From the NCBI GenBank assembly GCA_030425485.1, contig JAUIAM010000008.1, forward strand, positions 1 through 64,000: DNA of 64,000 bases. Direction: 5' to 3'. Origin of the DNA: Verrucomicrobiia bacterium. GTDB taxonomy: Bacteria > Verrucomicrobiota > Verrucomicrobiia > Opitutales > Cerasicoccaceae. The translations under genes were made by a program, and so were the position numbers. The notes below the pieces were generated by a model. It did no database searches. It was not told where the DNA came from and worked only from the letters and a program-made list of their open reading frames with translations. Shown here one piece after another: positions 35,950 to 44,284 of the stretch. How positions within the stretch are numbered: the first letter of the stretch is position 1; every line of letters begins with the position of its first letter.

Positions 35950-38460
35950 TCACTCAAATGTGAGTATAAGCCGAGGTGCATTGTGGGGTGAGTCTTCAGA
36001 ATAAAATGCCGCATAACCGGGAACATCACTTAGCACGCATACGCCGTGGTTAGTGCCCGGGCTTTCGATCCAGCGCTGCACAAGTGCCGTCAGGTCGTTT
36101 GAGGAAAAGCTCCATGCCTTGGTATTGGCGATTTTACCCGTCGAGCTTAAGAATGCTCCGCGCTCAGGCTGGCGAACATAGGAGAGGGTTTCCTCATCCC
36201 ATGCCTGATTGACAGGGGCCAGCTTAATGAGGGAATCGTCTCCCCCTTTCTGATATGCAGGGGTCAAAATAATCTCTGCATTCTTGAGCCGCTTCCCTTG
36301 GGGTGACTGAATATCATTCCAAGCCACAAAACCGCGACGAGAGTAGTTATTACCGGATAATTCGATTTTTTCGCTACCAGGTTGGGGTACTTCTCGCCGC
36401 TGCTCCCATGCGTTCACGCCCGCCGCTTGTGATGGGCTGACCACAAACTGATGTGGCCACTTCCCTGCCACAGAGGGGTCTGTTGTTTCGATAAGGTCGC
36501 CTGTTTTTTCTACGGCAAACCAAAAACCCATTCCCGTAGAGCCGCTGGCGGTACGGACACGAACTTCATTCCATCCCGGCTTCAGTGTGATTTTACCGCG
36601 ATGGGTGTCGGGCATGACTACTCCTCGGCGCTGAGTGACGTTGAGCACTGATTGGCCGTTTACAGTGACTTGCCCCCAGTAATCAAAGCCGGCACTGATC
36701 TGGAGCTCCCGCTTTACGGGGGAAAACAACCAGCAGCGCGCAGTTCCAATAAATCCCTCGCGCAGGTTGTGTCCACGGCCGCTCATGGCTAACAGGCCGG
36801 CTAGGTTGACAAAGCCCGTGCTATCGGCGCTTACCTGTGAGGAAAATCTCGTTTCCTGTGCACTTGGCTTTTGGCCTAAAGCCTGCGGAGACGACACATT
36901 CTTGACGGGGTCCATAATGCCTCCAACGGTCCAGTCGTAGATAAACTGCTGGCGACCGTCGAAAAGCTCCGCCTCGGATAAGGGTATCTCGCCTTCGATA
37001 ATCAGCAGAGAGACACTATGCGGGGGCAGCTCGATATTAAACTCTGGATCAGAGCCGGGGGGGAGGGGCTCCTCTGTTTTATCAATTTCTGGATAGGTCA
37101 GGTCGAATTCGTCTGCCGTTAAAGTAAGCCATGTGAAGACTGAGCTATTGGGGCGAAAATTCGTCACCTTCACGCTTGAAATGGCTTCATAGTCACGGTG
37201 CCGGTTCGCGAGTACCATGACTAGCCGTCCATTTTCTTTATCATAGGCCGATTGACCAAATACGACTGGCACATCAATATCTTGCCTGTGGCTCACGATT
37301 TGGAAGGACGGCGAGTCGATGGCGGTGTTGATGCGATCACCCCGGAAGTAAGTGCCGTAGAGCTGAAACACTTTACCAGAAGCATTTGTATGCAGTTCAC
37401 CTGCGTCTTCGTAGAAGAGGTGAAAGTGGCCATTCTTGTTGCGGTAGAGTTCGAAAAACTGTGCCGAATCAATGTTTGCGTCCCAGAAGTGACCAAACAT
37501 GGATGCGATATGAATGGCAGTAACGATGTCGGTGCTGACGTTATAGGGCGGGTCGTAACCCTCGGGGTGAATGTTCCACTCGGAGGCGACCATGCGCCAG
37601 CGTCCGTTGCCCATCGAGTCAACCAACTCTTTTTTAGGGTCGATTTTAGCCACGCGAAGGGTTTCCGCCGCACTGATTCGTGCGTAGTATTCACCGAGAT
37701 TGGCACGCGTGCGAATCCAGGAAAAATCGTAAGGGTGGGTGATGACGAACTGGATGGCGCTGGGATCTTCAGCGGCGATTTTCGACAGCATGCGACGGTT
37801 CCAATCAAGGTCATCTTCATGCAAGGGAACCCCAATCTCGACACTGAGACCAGCCCGCCGAACTGCGCGCGAAACATCCATTGCGTAGCGGGCAAAGTCT
37901 TCTGCAGGCCACGCTCCATTCTGCGGAAACTGGGGCTCATTCCAAATTTCCCAGCCGGTGATACCTGCTCCATTTGGCAGGCCGGGAAACGCGGTGCTGT
38001 TAAACATCTTCAGGCGTGCGGCTACATAATCGGGCTGAAATTTATCTGGCAGATTGTTGTTATCAGGAGATTGGTATTGGGCCGGACGATTGATGTGGTC
38101 TTCGGGGTTGAAGGCATTTACCTCTAACATGTCTGCGGTTGATGCATAGCGGAATGCATCCATGCCTGCGCCTGCTGAGGGCAACTGGGAGCCTACCCAG
38201 ACCCGTCCGCTGGAAAGCTCGAAGATGGGAGTGGTTTCTTCCATGAAGCGCTCGCTAAATGGAGGGTACATGAGGCAAATGCCCATCACGCGGCGGTTCA
38301 CCGGCTCGACGACTTCGCGCAAATCGACACTGATGGTAACATCGTCCGGCGCAGGTACCTCGATGTCGGCTGTGCTCTGTGAGGAGAAAGCGATTAGCGT
38401 AACGGAAAGGCCGGACAAGCGGCGCAACAAGTTTGGGTTTGATCGGAGAAAACTCATCAA
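35950..38460 (-). CDS. Large secreted clan GH-A glycosidase with C-terminal DNRLRE domain
   Basis: An 836-residue protein with a signal peptide (RLSGLSVTLIAFSSQSTA). The barrel has GWEIWNEPQFPQNGAW with the acid/base Glu, VITHPYDFSW, and the nucleophile Glu in RMVASEWNIHPEG. A beta-domain follows (IELPPHSVSLLIIEG), then a PA14-like or lectin-like part with ISAGFDYWGQVTVNG, and a DNRLRE sandwich at the C-terminus (ending RLILTFE). The pattern points to GH39/GH51-type arabinofuranosidase- or xylosidase-like enzymes; the substrate is unknown. The paralogue at 40190-42775 has its DNRLRE domains at the N-terminus instead. The LacI site at 38629 lies about 170 bp upstream. Confidence 0.83.
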   Translation of the reverse strand: MMSFLRSNPNLLRRLSGLSVTLIAFSSQSTADIEVPAPDDVTISVDLREVVEPVNRRVMGICLMYPPFSERFMEETTPIFELSSGRVWVGSQLPSAGAGMDAFRYASTADMLEVNAFNPEDHINRPAQYQSPDNNNLPDKFQPDYVAARLKMFNSTAFPGLPNGAGITGWEIWNEPQFPQNGAWPAEDFARYAMDVSRAVRRAGLSVEIGVPLHEDDLDWNRRMLSKIAAEDPSAIQFVITHPYDFSWIRTRANLGEYYARISAAETLRVAKIDPKKELVDSMGNGRWRMVASEWNIHPEGYDPPYNVSTDIVTAIHIASMFGHFWDANIDSAQFFELYRNKNGHFHLFYEDAGELHTNASGKVFQLYGTYFRGDRINTAIDSPSFQIVSHRQDIDVPVVFGQSAYDKENGRLVMVLANRHRDYEAISSVKVTNFRPNSSVFTWLTLTADEFDLTYPEIDKTEEPLPPGSDPEFNIELPPHSVSLLIIEGEIPLSEAELFDGRQQFIYDWTVGGIMDPVKNVSSPQALGQKPSAQETRFSSQVSADSTGFVNLAGLLAMSGRGHNLREGFIGTARCWLFSPVKRELQISAGFDYWGQVTVNGQSVLNVTQRRGVVMPDTHRGKITLKPGWNEVRVRTASGSTGMGFWFAVEKTGDLIETTDPSVAGKWPHQFVVSPSQAAGVNAWEQRREVPQPGSEKIELSGNNYSRRGFVAWNDIQSPQGKRLKNAEIILTPAYQKGGDDSLIKLAPVNQAWDEETLSYVRQPERGAFLSSTGKIANTKAWSFSSNDLTALVQRWIESPGTNHGVCVLSDVPGYAAFYSEDSPHNAPRLILTFE

Positions 38461-38628
38461 AGGGGGTACTTAGGATTGAGTGCGGGGAAAAGTAGAGGGC
38501 TCGCGTGATTGGTGTTGTATTCTTACTGAACGCACATTGAGCAGGGGGAGCTGCTTCAGTCAGAAATAGTAACTTTGCGAATAACTGTAAGCTCTTCTAA
38601 ATCGGGCTTGAAAGCAATTGCTTCATCA

Positions 38629-38642
38629 TGCATAACGATGCA
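38629..38642. promoter_or_regulatory. Putative LacI operator TGCAT-AACG-ATGCA
   Basis: A perfect inverted repeat with a four-base spacer, 15 bp before the LacI start at 38658 and 168 bp before the glycosidase start at 38460. A second palindrome (AAGCAATTGCTT) lies just upstream at about 38611-38622. The same inverted repeat occurs at 42932 and 46689. Confidence 0.65.
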
Positions 38643-38657
38643 TGAAGTTTCGAAAAA

Positions 38658-39692
38658 ATGTCTAATCAATACGCGATTGCGCAAGCACTGGGACTCTCTC
38701 AATCCACCGTCTCGCGAGCACTGAACAACTCTTCCCTGATTCCTGAGGAAACCCGGCTACGGGTGCAGCAGGCGAGTGAGGCGATGGGATATCAGCCCAA
38801 CCCCATGGTCGCCTCACTGATGAACCGGATCCGTACCGGTCGCAGTATTGAGCTTCAGGGCTGCATCGGCATCGTGGAAATTAAAAAAATGGATGGGGGA
38901 AAGCGGCCGCATGACACTTGGCAGCGTCAGCATAAGGGAATTGTCCGTCGCGCGAAATCCCTGGGGTTTCGAACGGACATGTTCTACTTGTCCGACTATA
39001 ATATGGACGCCAGCAGTCTGGACCGGGTATTTCGTACCCGTGGAATCACGGGGCTTATTCTCTCTGCCCGAGAAGCTAACAGCGAGTTGATCCAGTTGGA
39101 TTGGTCTCGCTACGCATGCTCCACCATTTCCTACACGCGTATGGATATCAACATCGACCGCGTGAGTATCAATCACCGCAGTCAGATGGACCACGCAATG
39201 GAGGAATTATTGCGGCGGGGATACTCCCGCATTGGCGTCTGCCTGCCACCTGCCGCCGTGCATGGTGATCTTCACGGAGGAGTTCATGGTGCGTGGATGG
39301 ACCGATTTTTGTTCTGGCGACACCTTTTACGTGGTAAGCAAAGTCTGCCTTTGCTTGAGGGGCGCCCCGGAGACATTCCTTTGAGTAAAGTGAAGCAGTG
39401 GATACAAAAGCATAGAGTTGATGCAATTCTGGGCTTGGTCGGCCACGAGAAAGAATGGCTCGATGCACTAAAGCTGCGTATGCCCAAGGACATTGGGTTG
39501 GTCTGCTTGAATCGACCGCTGAATTCGGAAGTCTCGGGTATGGACGAGAACCACGAAATCGTTGGTGAGATGACTGCTGAGATTGTGGTTAATCGCATTT
39601 TGCATAATGATCTGGGGCTGCCTCCCCATCCCAAGCTGGCCTTAATCGATGGAATTTGGTGCGAAGGACGGACCTTGCGACCACCATGCTGA
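38658..39692 (+). CDS. LacI family transcriptional regulator
   Basis: A 344-residue protein. The N-terminus is the LacI helix-turn-helix with hinge (YAIAQALGLSQSTVSRALNN, then GYQPNPMVASLMNRIR). The sensing domain has GITGLILSAREANSEL, IDRVSINHRSQMDHAMEELL and GYSRIGVCLPP. It is transcribed away from the glycosidase at 35950-38460 with a TGCAT-N4-ATGCA site between them, so it probably controls that gene, itself, and the two paralogous genes with the same site. The sugar ligand is unknown. Confidence 0.95.
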   Translation: MSNQYAIAQALGLSQSTVSRALNNSSLIPEETRLRVQQASEAMGYQPNPMVASLMNRIRTGRSIELQGCIGIVEIKKMDGGKRPHDTWQRQHKGIVRRAKSLGFRTDMFYLSDYNMDASSLDRVFRTRGITGLILSAREANSELIQLDWSRYACSTISYTRMDINIDRVSINHRSQMDHAMEELLRRGYSRIGVCLPPAAVHGDLHGGVHGAWMDRFLFWRHLLRGKQSLPLLEGRPGDIPLSKVKQWIQKHRVDAILGLVGHEKEWLDALKLRMPKDIGLVCLNRPLNSEVSGMDENHEIVGEMTAEIVVNRILHNDLGLPPHPKLALIDGIWCEGRTLRPPC

Positions 39693-39701
39693 GGGCGCTC
39701 G

Positions 39702-39938
39702 TCAGCCGGGGATCCAAAACGAGGTTTGGGTAGGATGGGCTCGGGTGCTCCTTCAATATCCAATACAATGACCATTACTAGCAGATCTGGCAGGGTGGTC
39801 GGCTTGAAAGCGACTAGCATAGAGCCGGATATAATCGTCTCTGGGAATGCGCTCGCGGTTTGCTAACTATTCGCCACGGGCTCCCCAATGAATGAACACA
39901 CCGAAGCGCGCTTAAATAAACCAGTTGTGAGCGTCCAT
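39702..39938 (-). pseudogene. GH29 alpha-L-fucosidase relic with the middle deleted
   Basis: The minus strand from an ATG at 39936-39938 reads MDAHNWFI, a stop, ARFGVFIHWGA, then GE, a stop, LANRERIPRDDYIRLY. This matches the first 45 or so residues of the GH29 gene at 43048-44265 (MQAHDWFNEARFGMFIHWGA and NRERISRDEYIRLY). It then jumps to LPDLLVMVIVLDIEGAPEPI, the last part of the same gene. About 330 codons between are missing. The TGA at 39702-39704 matches the end of the intact gene after a one-base shift. It is dead. Confidence 0.8.
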
Positions 39939-40111
39939 ATTATGTTATATGGGTGTTCTGCAAATATCAATGTGGAGTCCCACTGGGGCCTTCGCGGGAA
40001 TGATATGGCAATAATCGATCATGCGTCGAGAACGCTGACCAGGCGCGAGAGAGCTTTTCATGGGGGATTGTTGAGAGTTTAATCGGTGTCGTGTTTGGTT
40101 AATGGATCATA

Positions 40112-40176
40112 GCATTCCTGAGGCAGACTGTCGTCGTCAGGAAAGGCTGACACACAACAGTGCCTCAGAGGAATGC
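40112..40176. terminator. Large stem-loop downstream of the 861-aa glycosidase gene
   Basis: GCATTCCTGAGGCA (from 40112) pairs with TGCCTCAGAGGAATGC (to 40176), apart from a two-base bulge. Inner pairs ACTGT/ACAGT and GTCAG/CTGAC extend the stem. It lies 14 bp past the stop of the minus-strand gene at 40190, so it may end that transcript. It lacks a T-run. The rest of the 39939-40189 gap holds no gene. Confidence 0.45.
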
Positions 40177-40189
40177 CTAGCATCGTGGT

Positions 40190-42775
40190 TTATAAAGGCG
40201 TGCCCGTTATGAGCATCGCGGTAACACTATGAGCGGGAATGTCGCGGCTGACGCTGACTGAGCTGCCGGTAGATACCGATCCCGTACTGCTGACCGGGGT
40301 GTAGTTGGTGGTTTCCGGGATTCCGCCTTCGCCTATGACATGATAGGTCGCGGTTCCCGAGGTGACATTGAAATCGTGTAGATTGACAGTCATGGGAGCG
40401 GGCTCGGAATAATGCCGGTTGATAAGCATAATGCACAGGGTTTGTGTAGAATTATCGTAGGCCGCATAAGTGGTTACAATGGGGAAGCTCGTCTCGATGG
40501 ATGTGTCGTAGGGGTGATCGTACTCGTACTCATCGGCCGCATTCGTCGTAAGAAGAGAATCGATGAGGTTTCCTCGAAGGTGTTCTGCAAATAAGCTCAG
40601 AACGTGCCCTGTCGGGTAGAGGTTCTGACCGGTGTCCATGAGGGAGAAATTCCCGTCACCTCTCATAACAAAAAACTGGGCAGAATCAAAATCAAGTACC
40701 ATGAAGTTGCGTAGCATGGTAGCGGCAAAAATAGCTGCGGCCATGTCGTGTGTGGATGTCACAGTCGAGCTGTCTACCACCCGGGGGTGAACATTCCATT
40801 CCGACGCAACCAGGTTCCAATTCGCATTTACCGCCTTCATCGCATCGTATTTCGGCTTTAGCTTTTGGTCGTACATGACCTCAGCACCACAGGCGCGTGC
40901 GTAGTAGGAGCCCATATTGTATTGGGAATCATTCCAGTAGAAATCATACGGGTGGGTAACGATACCGTCCACCGCATTGGGGGCACTGTTCGTGTCCATA
41001 ATCGATTGGAGGTCATCAAAGAATTCTACATTCCAGGAGAGATCGTCCTCATGGCCCGGTACGTAGATATTTAGGCTTGGATGTGCATTGCGGATTGCGA
41101 CAGCGCAGTCGAACACGTAGCGGGCGAAGTCATCGGGTTGCCAATTGCCATTCTGGGTGAATTGTGGCTCGTTCCATATTTCCCATCCCGTGAATGGGAT
41201 TCCCAGATTCGTGAGGCTGGTAATGCGCCCTGCAACCCCCGCCGGAGTGGACCAGTATTGCGTAACGTTGGTGTCGGACGAGCTGTTGTAATAGGCTGCC
41301 GAAGGGGACAGGTATGGCGGGCACATGCCGTTAATCTCGGTCACGCCAATATCGTCTATGTGCTTTTCTATGCTCTCATAGTAATCCAGCTGCGACTGTG
41401 TGCTCCACATATGATGGGTCCATACGCGCAGGCTGGTTCCGCCTAGCGAGGATAGTGTGTAAGTGGTTTCATCGATATCATCAATTTGACTTAGCGTTCC
41501 GTGAGGGGATACATCGAGCAGGCCAACACCGAATAGTTTTCGATTCACGGGAAATAGCACCGTGTCTGCGTATACATCGAGTGTCATCGACTGGGGAGCT
41601 GTCGGGGCAAAGCGGTGGGGAGAAATGATGATATCCGGAGCTTCATCGCGCAGGTCAGTGGAAAGGTCAGACTTGAGGCCGACCACACCCGTTGAACCTT
41701 CGAGGCTCAATCGAAAACCGTAATTGCCTGCCGGGCTCGCGATCCAGGATTGAACGAGCGAATCAACCTCCGGTCCGCTGAATTCATAGATCGTATTAGC
41801 CGGGTCACTGTCGTAGTACGTACAGGTGATCGGGATAGTTGGTTGACTGGAGTTCAATGCGGGGGCATTGTTCCAAGTTAGCGTTCCGTCCTGCCAGGAT
41901 TGACCGAGAGGCTCCAGCTTCAGTGTTCGTGGAAAGTTCTTCTGGCTATAAGCACGGTAAAACTTCACCTCGACGTTCGTCACGGTCTGTCCGGATAGTG
42001 ACGCTAGGTCGGTGTCATCCCATTTTACATAGACCAGACGTTGTAAATTCGCAGGGTAGGCTAATATGTTGCTGCTCGTATTACCGAAGGAAGTATTCTG
42101 CAAACTAGAGTATGCCGATACTCCTGCCATGCTCTCTGCATAAAATACGTATGTGCCTCCGCCGGACACCTGTACATGCAGCTCAGGAGTATAATTGCCT
42201 GCCGGGTCGTAGTCGTCGGAACAGAGTCCAATCGTACCTTGAGAGGGACCGGCACTGATGATGAATCCATGGTTTGATGCGGTGCCATCGATCCAGGCCT
42301 GGACCTGTGCATTTACGGATGCGCCACTGAAGTTATAGGGGTAAAATGTATAGTCGCTATCCGTGAATCCCGTGGACCCAAGCGGGGAATTTAGATGATA
42401 GTTGGGCGTGGGACGCGTCGTCCAGGTTACCGATTCGTTCCAGGGGTCTTCACATGTGTAGAGTAAGAGCGTGCTGCTGCCGTTTCCAAAGCCATAGGCT
42501 TTCTTTACGCGAATGACTGCATCCGTTACGGTGAAGCTGGTATCATACGCGCTTAAGTCTACCCGTGCGTATATACGGCGTCGATTAACGTAAGGCGACC
42601 CACCCATGGCGTTGGTTATACTTGTGGTGAAGTTGCTGTTCTTACTCCATTCGTCTGAATGGGTAAACTGCTGGATAGGCTCAACGTTGGCCCGTAGATA
42701 ATTAGGGGTTATGAGTGAAACGAAGTATAGGCCAGAGATTAGGATCAGATGTTTGAGGGTATGGTTTATTTGCAT
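40190..42775 (-). CDS. Large secreted clan GH-A glycosidase with two N-terminal DNRLRE domains
   Basis: An 861-residue protein with a signal peptide (HLILISGLYFVSLITPNYLR). Two DNRLRE sandwiches follow: one with TDAVIRVKKAYGFGNGSSTL and WNESVTWTTRPTPNYH, the next with VTNVEVKFYRAYSQKNFPRT. The barrel starts near residue 400, has GWEIWNEPQFTQNGNWQPDD with the acid/base Glu, and LVASEWNVHPRVVD with the nucleophile Glu. A C-terminal beta-domain ends HSVTAMLITG. It is a rearranged paralogue of the enzyme at 35950-38460 and intact parent-like copy of the relic at 45906-46525. A TGCAT-N4-ATGCA site lies 157 bp upstream. Confidence 0.83.
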   Translation of the reverse strand: MQINHTLKHLILISGLYFVSLITPNYLRANVEPIQQFTHSDEWSKNSNFTTSITNAMGGSPYVNRRRIYARVDLSAYDTSFTVTDAVIRVKKAYGFGNGSSTLLLYTCEDPWNESVTWTTRPTPNYHLNSPLGSTGFTDSDYTFYPYNFSGASVNAQVQAWIDGTASNHGFIISAGPSQGTIGLCSDDYDPAGNYTPELHVQVSGGGTYVFYAESMAGVSAYSSLQNTSFGNTSSNILAYPANLQRLVYVKWDDTDLASLSGQTVTNVEVKFYRAYSQKNFPRTLKLEPLGQSWQDGTLTWNNAPALNSSQPTIPITCTYYDSDPANTIYEFSGPEVDSLVQSWIASPAGNYGFRLSLEGSTGVVGLKSDLSTDLRDEAPDIIISPHRFAPTAPQSMTLDVYADTVLFPVNRKLFGVGLLDVSPHGTLSQIDDIDETTYTLSSLGGTSLRVWTHHMWSTQSQLDYYESIEKHIDDIGVTEINGMCPPYLSPSAAYYNSSSDTNVTQYWSTPAGVAGRITSLTNLGIPFTGWEIWNEPQFTQNGNWQPDDFARYVFDCAVAIRNAHPSLNIYVPGHEDDLSWNVEFFDDLQSIMDTNSAPNAVDGIVTHPYDFYWNDSQYNMGSYYARACGAEVMYDQKLKPKYDAMKAVNANWNLVASEWNVHPRVVDSSTVTSTHDMAAAIFAATMLRNFMVLDFDSAQFFVMRGDGNFSLMDTGQNLYPTGHVLSLFAEHLRGNLIDSLLTTNAADEYEYDHPYDTSIETSFPIVTTYAAYDNSTQTLCIMLINRHYSEPAPMTVNLHDFNVTSGTATYHVIGEGGIPETTNYTPVSSTGSVSTGSSVSVSRDIPAHSVTAMLITGTPL

Positions 42776-42931
42776 TGGGGAGGGGTGTTAGGGGATTACA
42801 ACTGCAACGAGTACTGGTCGCGGCATTAGAAACGCTTAGGGGTGTGCTCCTGTCCACATCGGGCATCGATGCTGCCTGCTCAGTAATGAACTGTTTTATC
42901 AATCCGGAGAGTGGCTGCAACAGCCTCACTT

Positions 42932-42945
42932 TGCATATCGATGCA
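42932..42945. promoter_or_regulatory. Putative LacI operator TGCAT-ATCG-ATGCA
   Basis: A perfect inverted repeat with a four-base spacer, 157 bp before the glycosidase start at 42775. It matches the sites at 38629 and 46689. The rest of the 42776-43047 gap holds no gene. Confidence 0.65.
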
Positions 42946-43047
42946 TATGGCGGTAACTAAGGCATCAGACTAACCTTATAAGTGGCCCCATTAAGATAAC
43001 CTCAACCAAGGGCACGACAGTGCGTTCCCCTCATCTGAGGAACGACA

Positions 43048-44265
43048 TCACCCGGGGATCCAAAAAGAAGTTTGTTCCAGTATGGGTTCGGGCTGCCCTT
43101 CAATTTCAAGTTCAATAACCGTCCCAAGGGGATCAGGCAGAGGCACAGGCAAATTAGGAATAATAAGACGATTTTTGTCCTGCGTAAACGAGATCGTTTT
43201 GCCGTCTTCTAGCATTCGTGCCGAGATTACTCGATTTCGGATCTCGGAGAGATAAAGTGTGTCACCTGGGCTGCACATTACAATGAGGTAAACTTTATTG
43301 CCACGGCAGGTCAAACGGCCCCAGTTATTCCAAGAGAACGGACAATTTTCAGATCCGTATATAGCCTCTCCATTCGTTTTCATCCAGGTACCGACTTCTT
43401 GGAGGATATTGACAGAGGGGATAGGTATAGTGCCATCGGAATGGGGGCCTATATTAAGGAGGAGATTGCCTCCTTTATTCGCAGTATTCGTTAAAAGATT
43501 AATGACTTCGGACGAATTCTTCCAATGATGGTCACCCGCATGAAAGCCCCAGTTACGGTTGAGTGTCATACAGGCCTCCCAGAGCATACCCTTGGGGCCC
43601 GGCTTAACGGCCTGCTCACTGATATGTACGTGGCAAGGCGAGCCGTTCCGCTTGTTGATGAGCAGGTTGGGCTGCAACTTTAGCATCTCTTCGTTAACCT
43701 CTTGACTTTGTAAATTGTCCGGGACGCAGCCGTCATACCAGAGGTAATCAATGATTCCGTAATCGGTCATTAACTCAACAAGCTGTGCTCGATAGAATTC
43801 GATAAATCGCAGGCGGGACGCCTCACTCGCCCAATCGCTATTGCCTGCCCAATCGCGAAAATATGCACCAGGATAATCTTGGTGATACCATGCCGCAGGA
43901 GAATAGTAGAGTCCAACCTTGAGCCCTGCTCGCCGACATGCCTCGACAAAAGGGCCTACGAGGTCGCATTTGGGGCCAAGTGCTCCAGCATGAAAGTCGT
44001 CGGTTCGTGTAGGCCACAACGCAAAGCCGTCGTGATGGCGCGTAGTAAGGACTACATAGCGCATGCCTGCATCTTTCGCCAGTTGCGCCCAAGAATCGGG
44101 ATTGTAGTGTTCCGCCCGAAAATTGTTCACATAAAGACGGATATACTCATCTCTCGAAATGCGCTCACGGTTCGCAAACCATTCACCGCGAGCACCTACC
44201 GAGAAGGCCCCCCAGTGAATGAACATTCCGAAACGTGCTTCATTGAACCAATCGTGGGCTTGCAT
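43048..44265 (-). CDS. Alpha-L-fucosidase, GH29
   Basis: A 405-residue protein without a signal peptide. The GH29 marks are ARFGMFIHWGAFSVGARGEW, YVVLTTRHHDGFALW, FVEACRRAGLKVGLYYSPAAWY and IIDYLWYDGCVPDN with the nucleophile Asp in YDG. LLLNIGPHSDGTIP and the C-terminal strands complete the barrel. It should release alpha-L-fucose from oligosaccharides in the cytoplasm. The ATG at 44265 is chosen; a TTG at 44298 would overlap the upstream gene. It follows the GH39-like gene by 19 bp and is probably co-transcribed with it. Confidence 0.9.
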   Translation of the reverse strand: MQAHDWFNEARFGMFIHWGAFSVGARGEWFANRERISRDEYIRLYVNNFRAEHYNPDSWAQLAKDAGMRYVVLTTRHHDGFALWPTRTDDFHAGALGPKCDLVGPFVEACRRAGLKVGLYYSPAAWYHQDYPGAYFRDWAGNSDWASEASRLRFIEFYRAQLVELMTDYGIIDYLWYDGCVPDNLQSQEVNEEMLKLQPNLLINKRNGSPCHVHISEQAVKPGPKGMLWEACMTLNRNWGFHAGDHHWKNSSEVINLLTNTANKGGNLLLNIGPHSDGTIPIPSVNILQEVGTWMKTNGEAIYGSENCPFSWNNWGRLTCRGNKVYLIVMCSPGDTLYLSEIRNRVISARMLEDGKTISFTQDKNRLIIPNLPVPLPDPLGTVIELEIEGQPEPILEQTSFWIPG

Positions 44266-44284
44266 AGTGGGTATTTTTTGGGGC

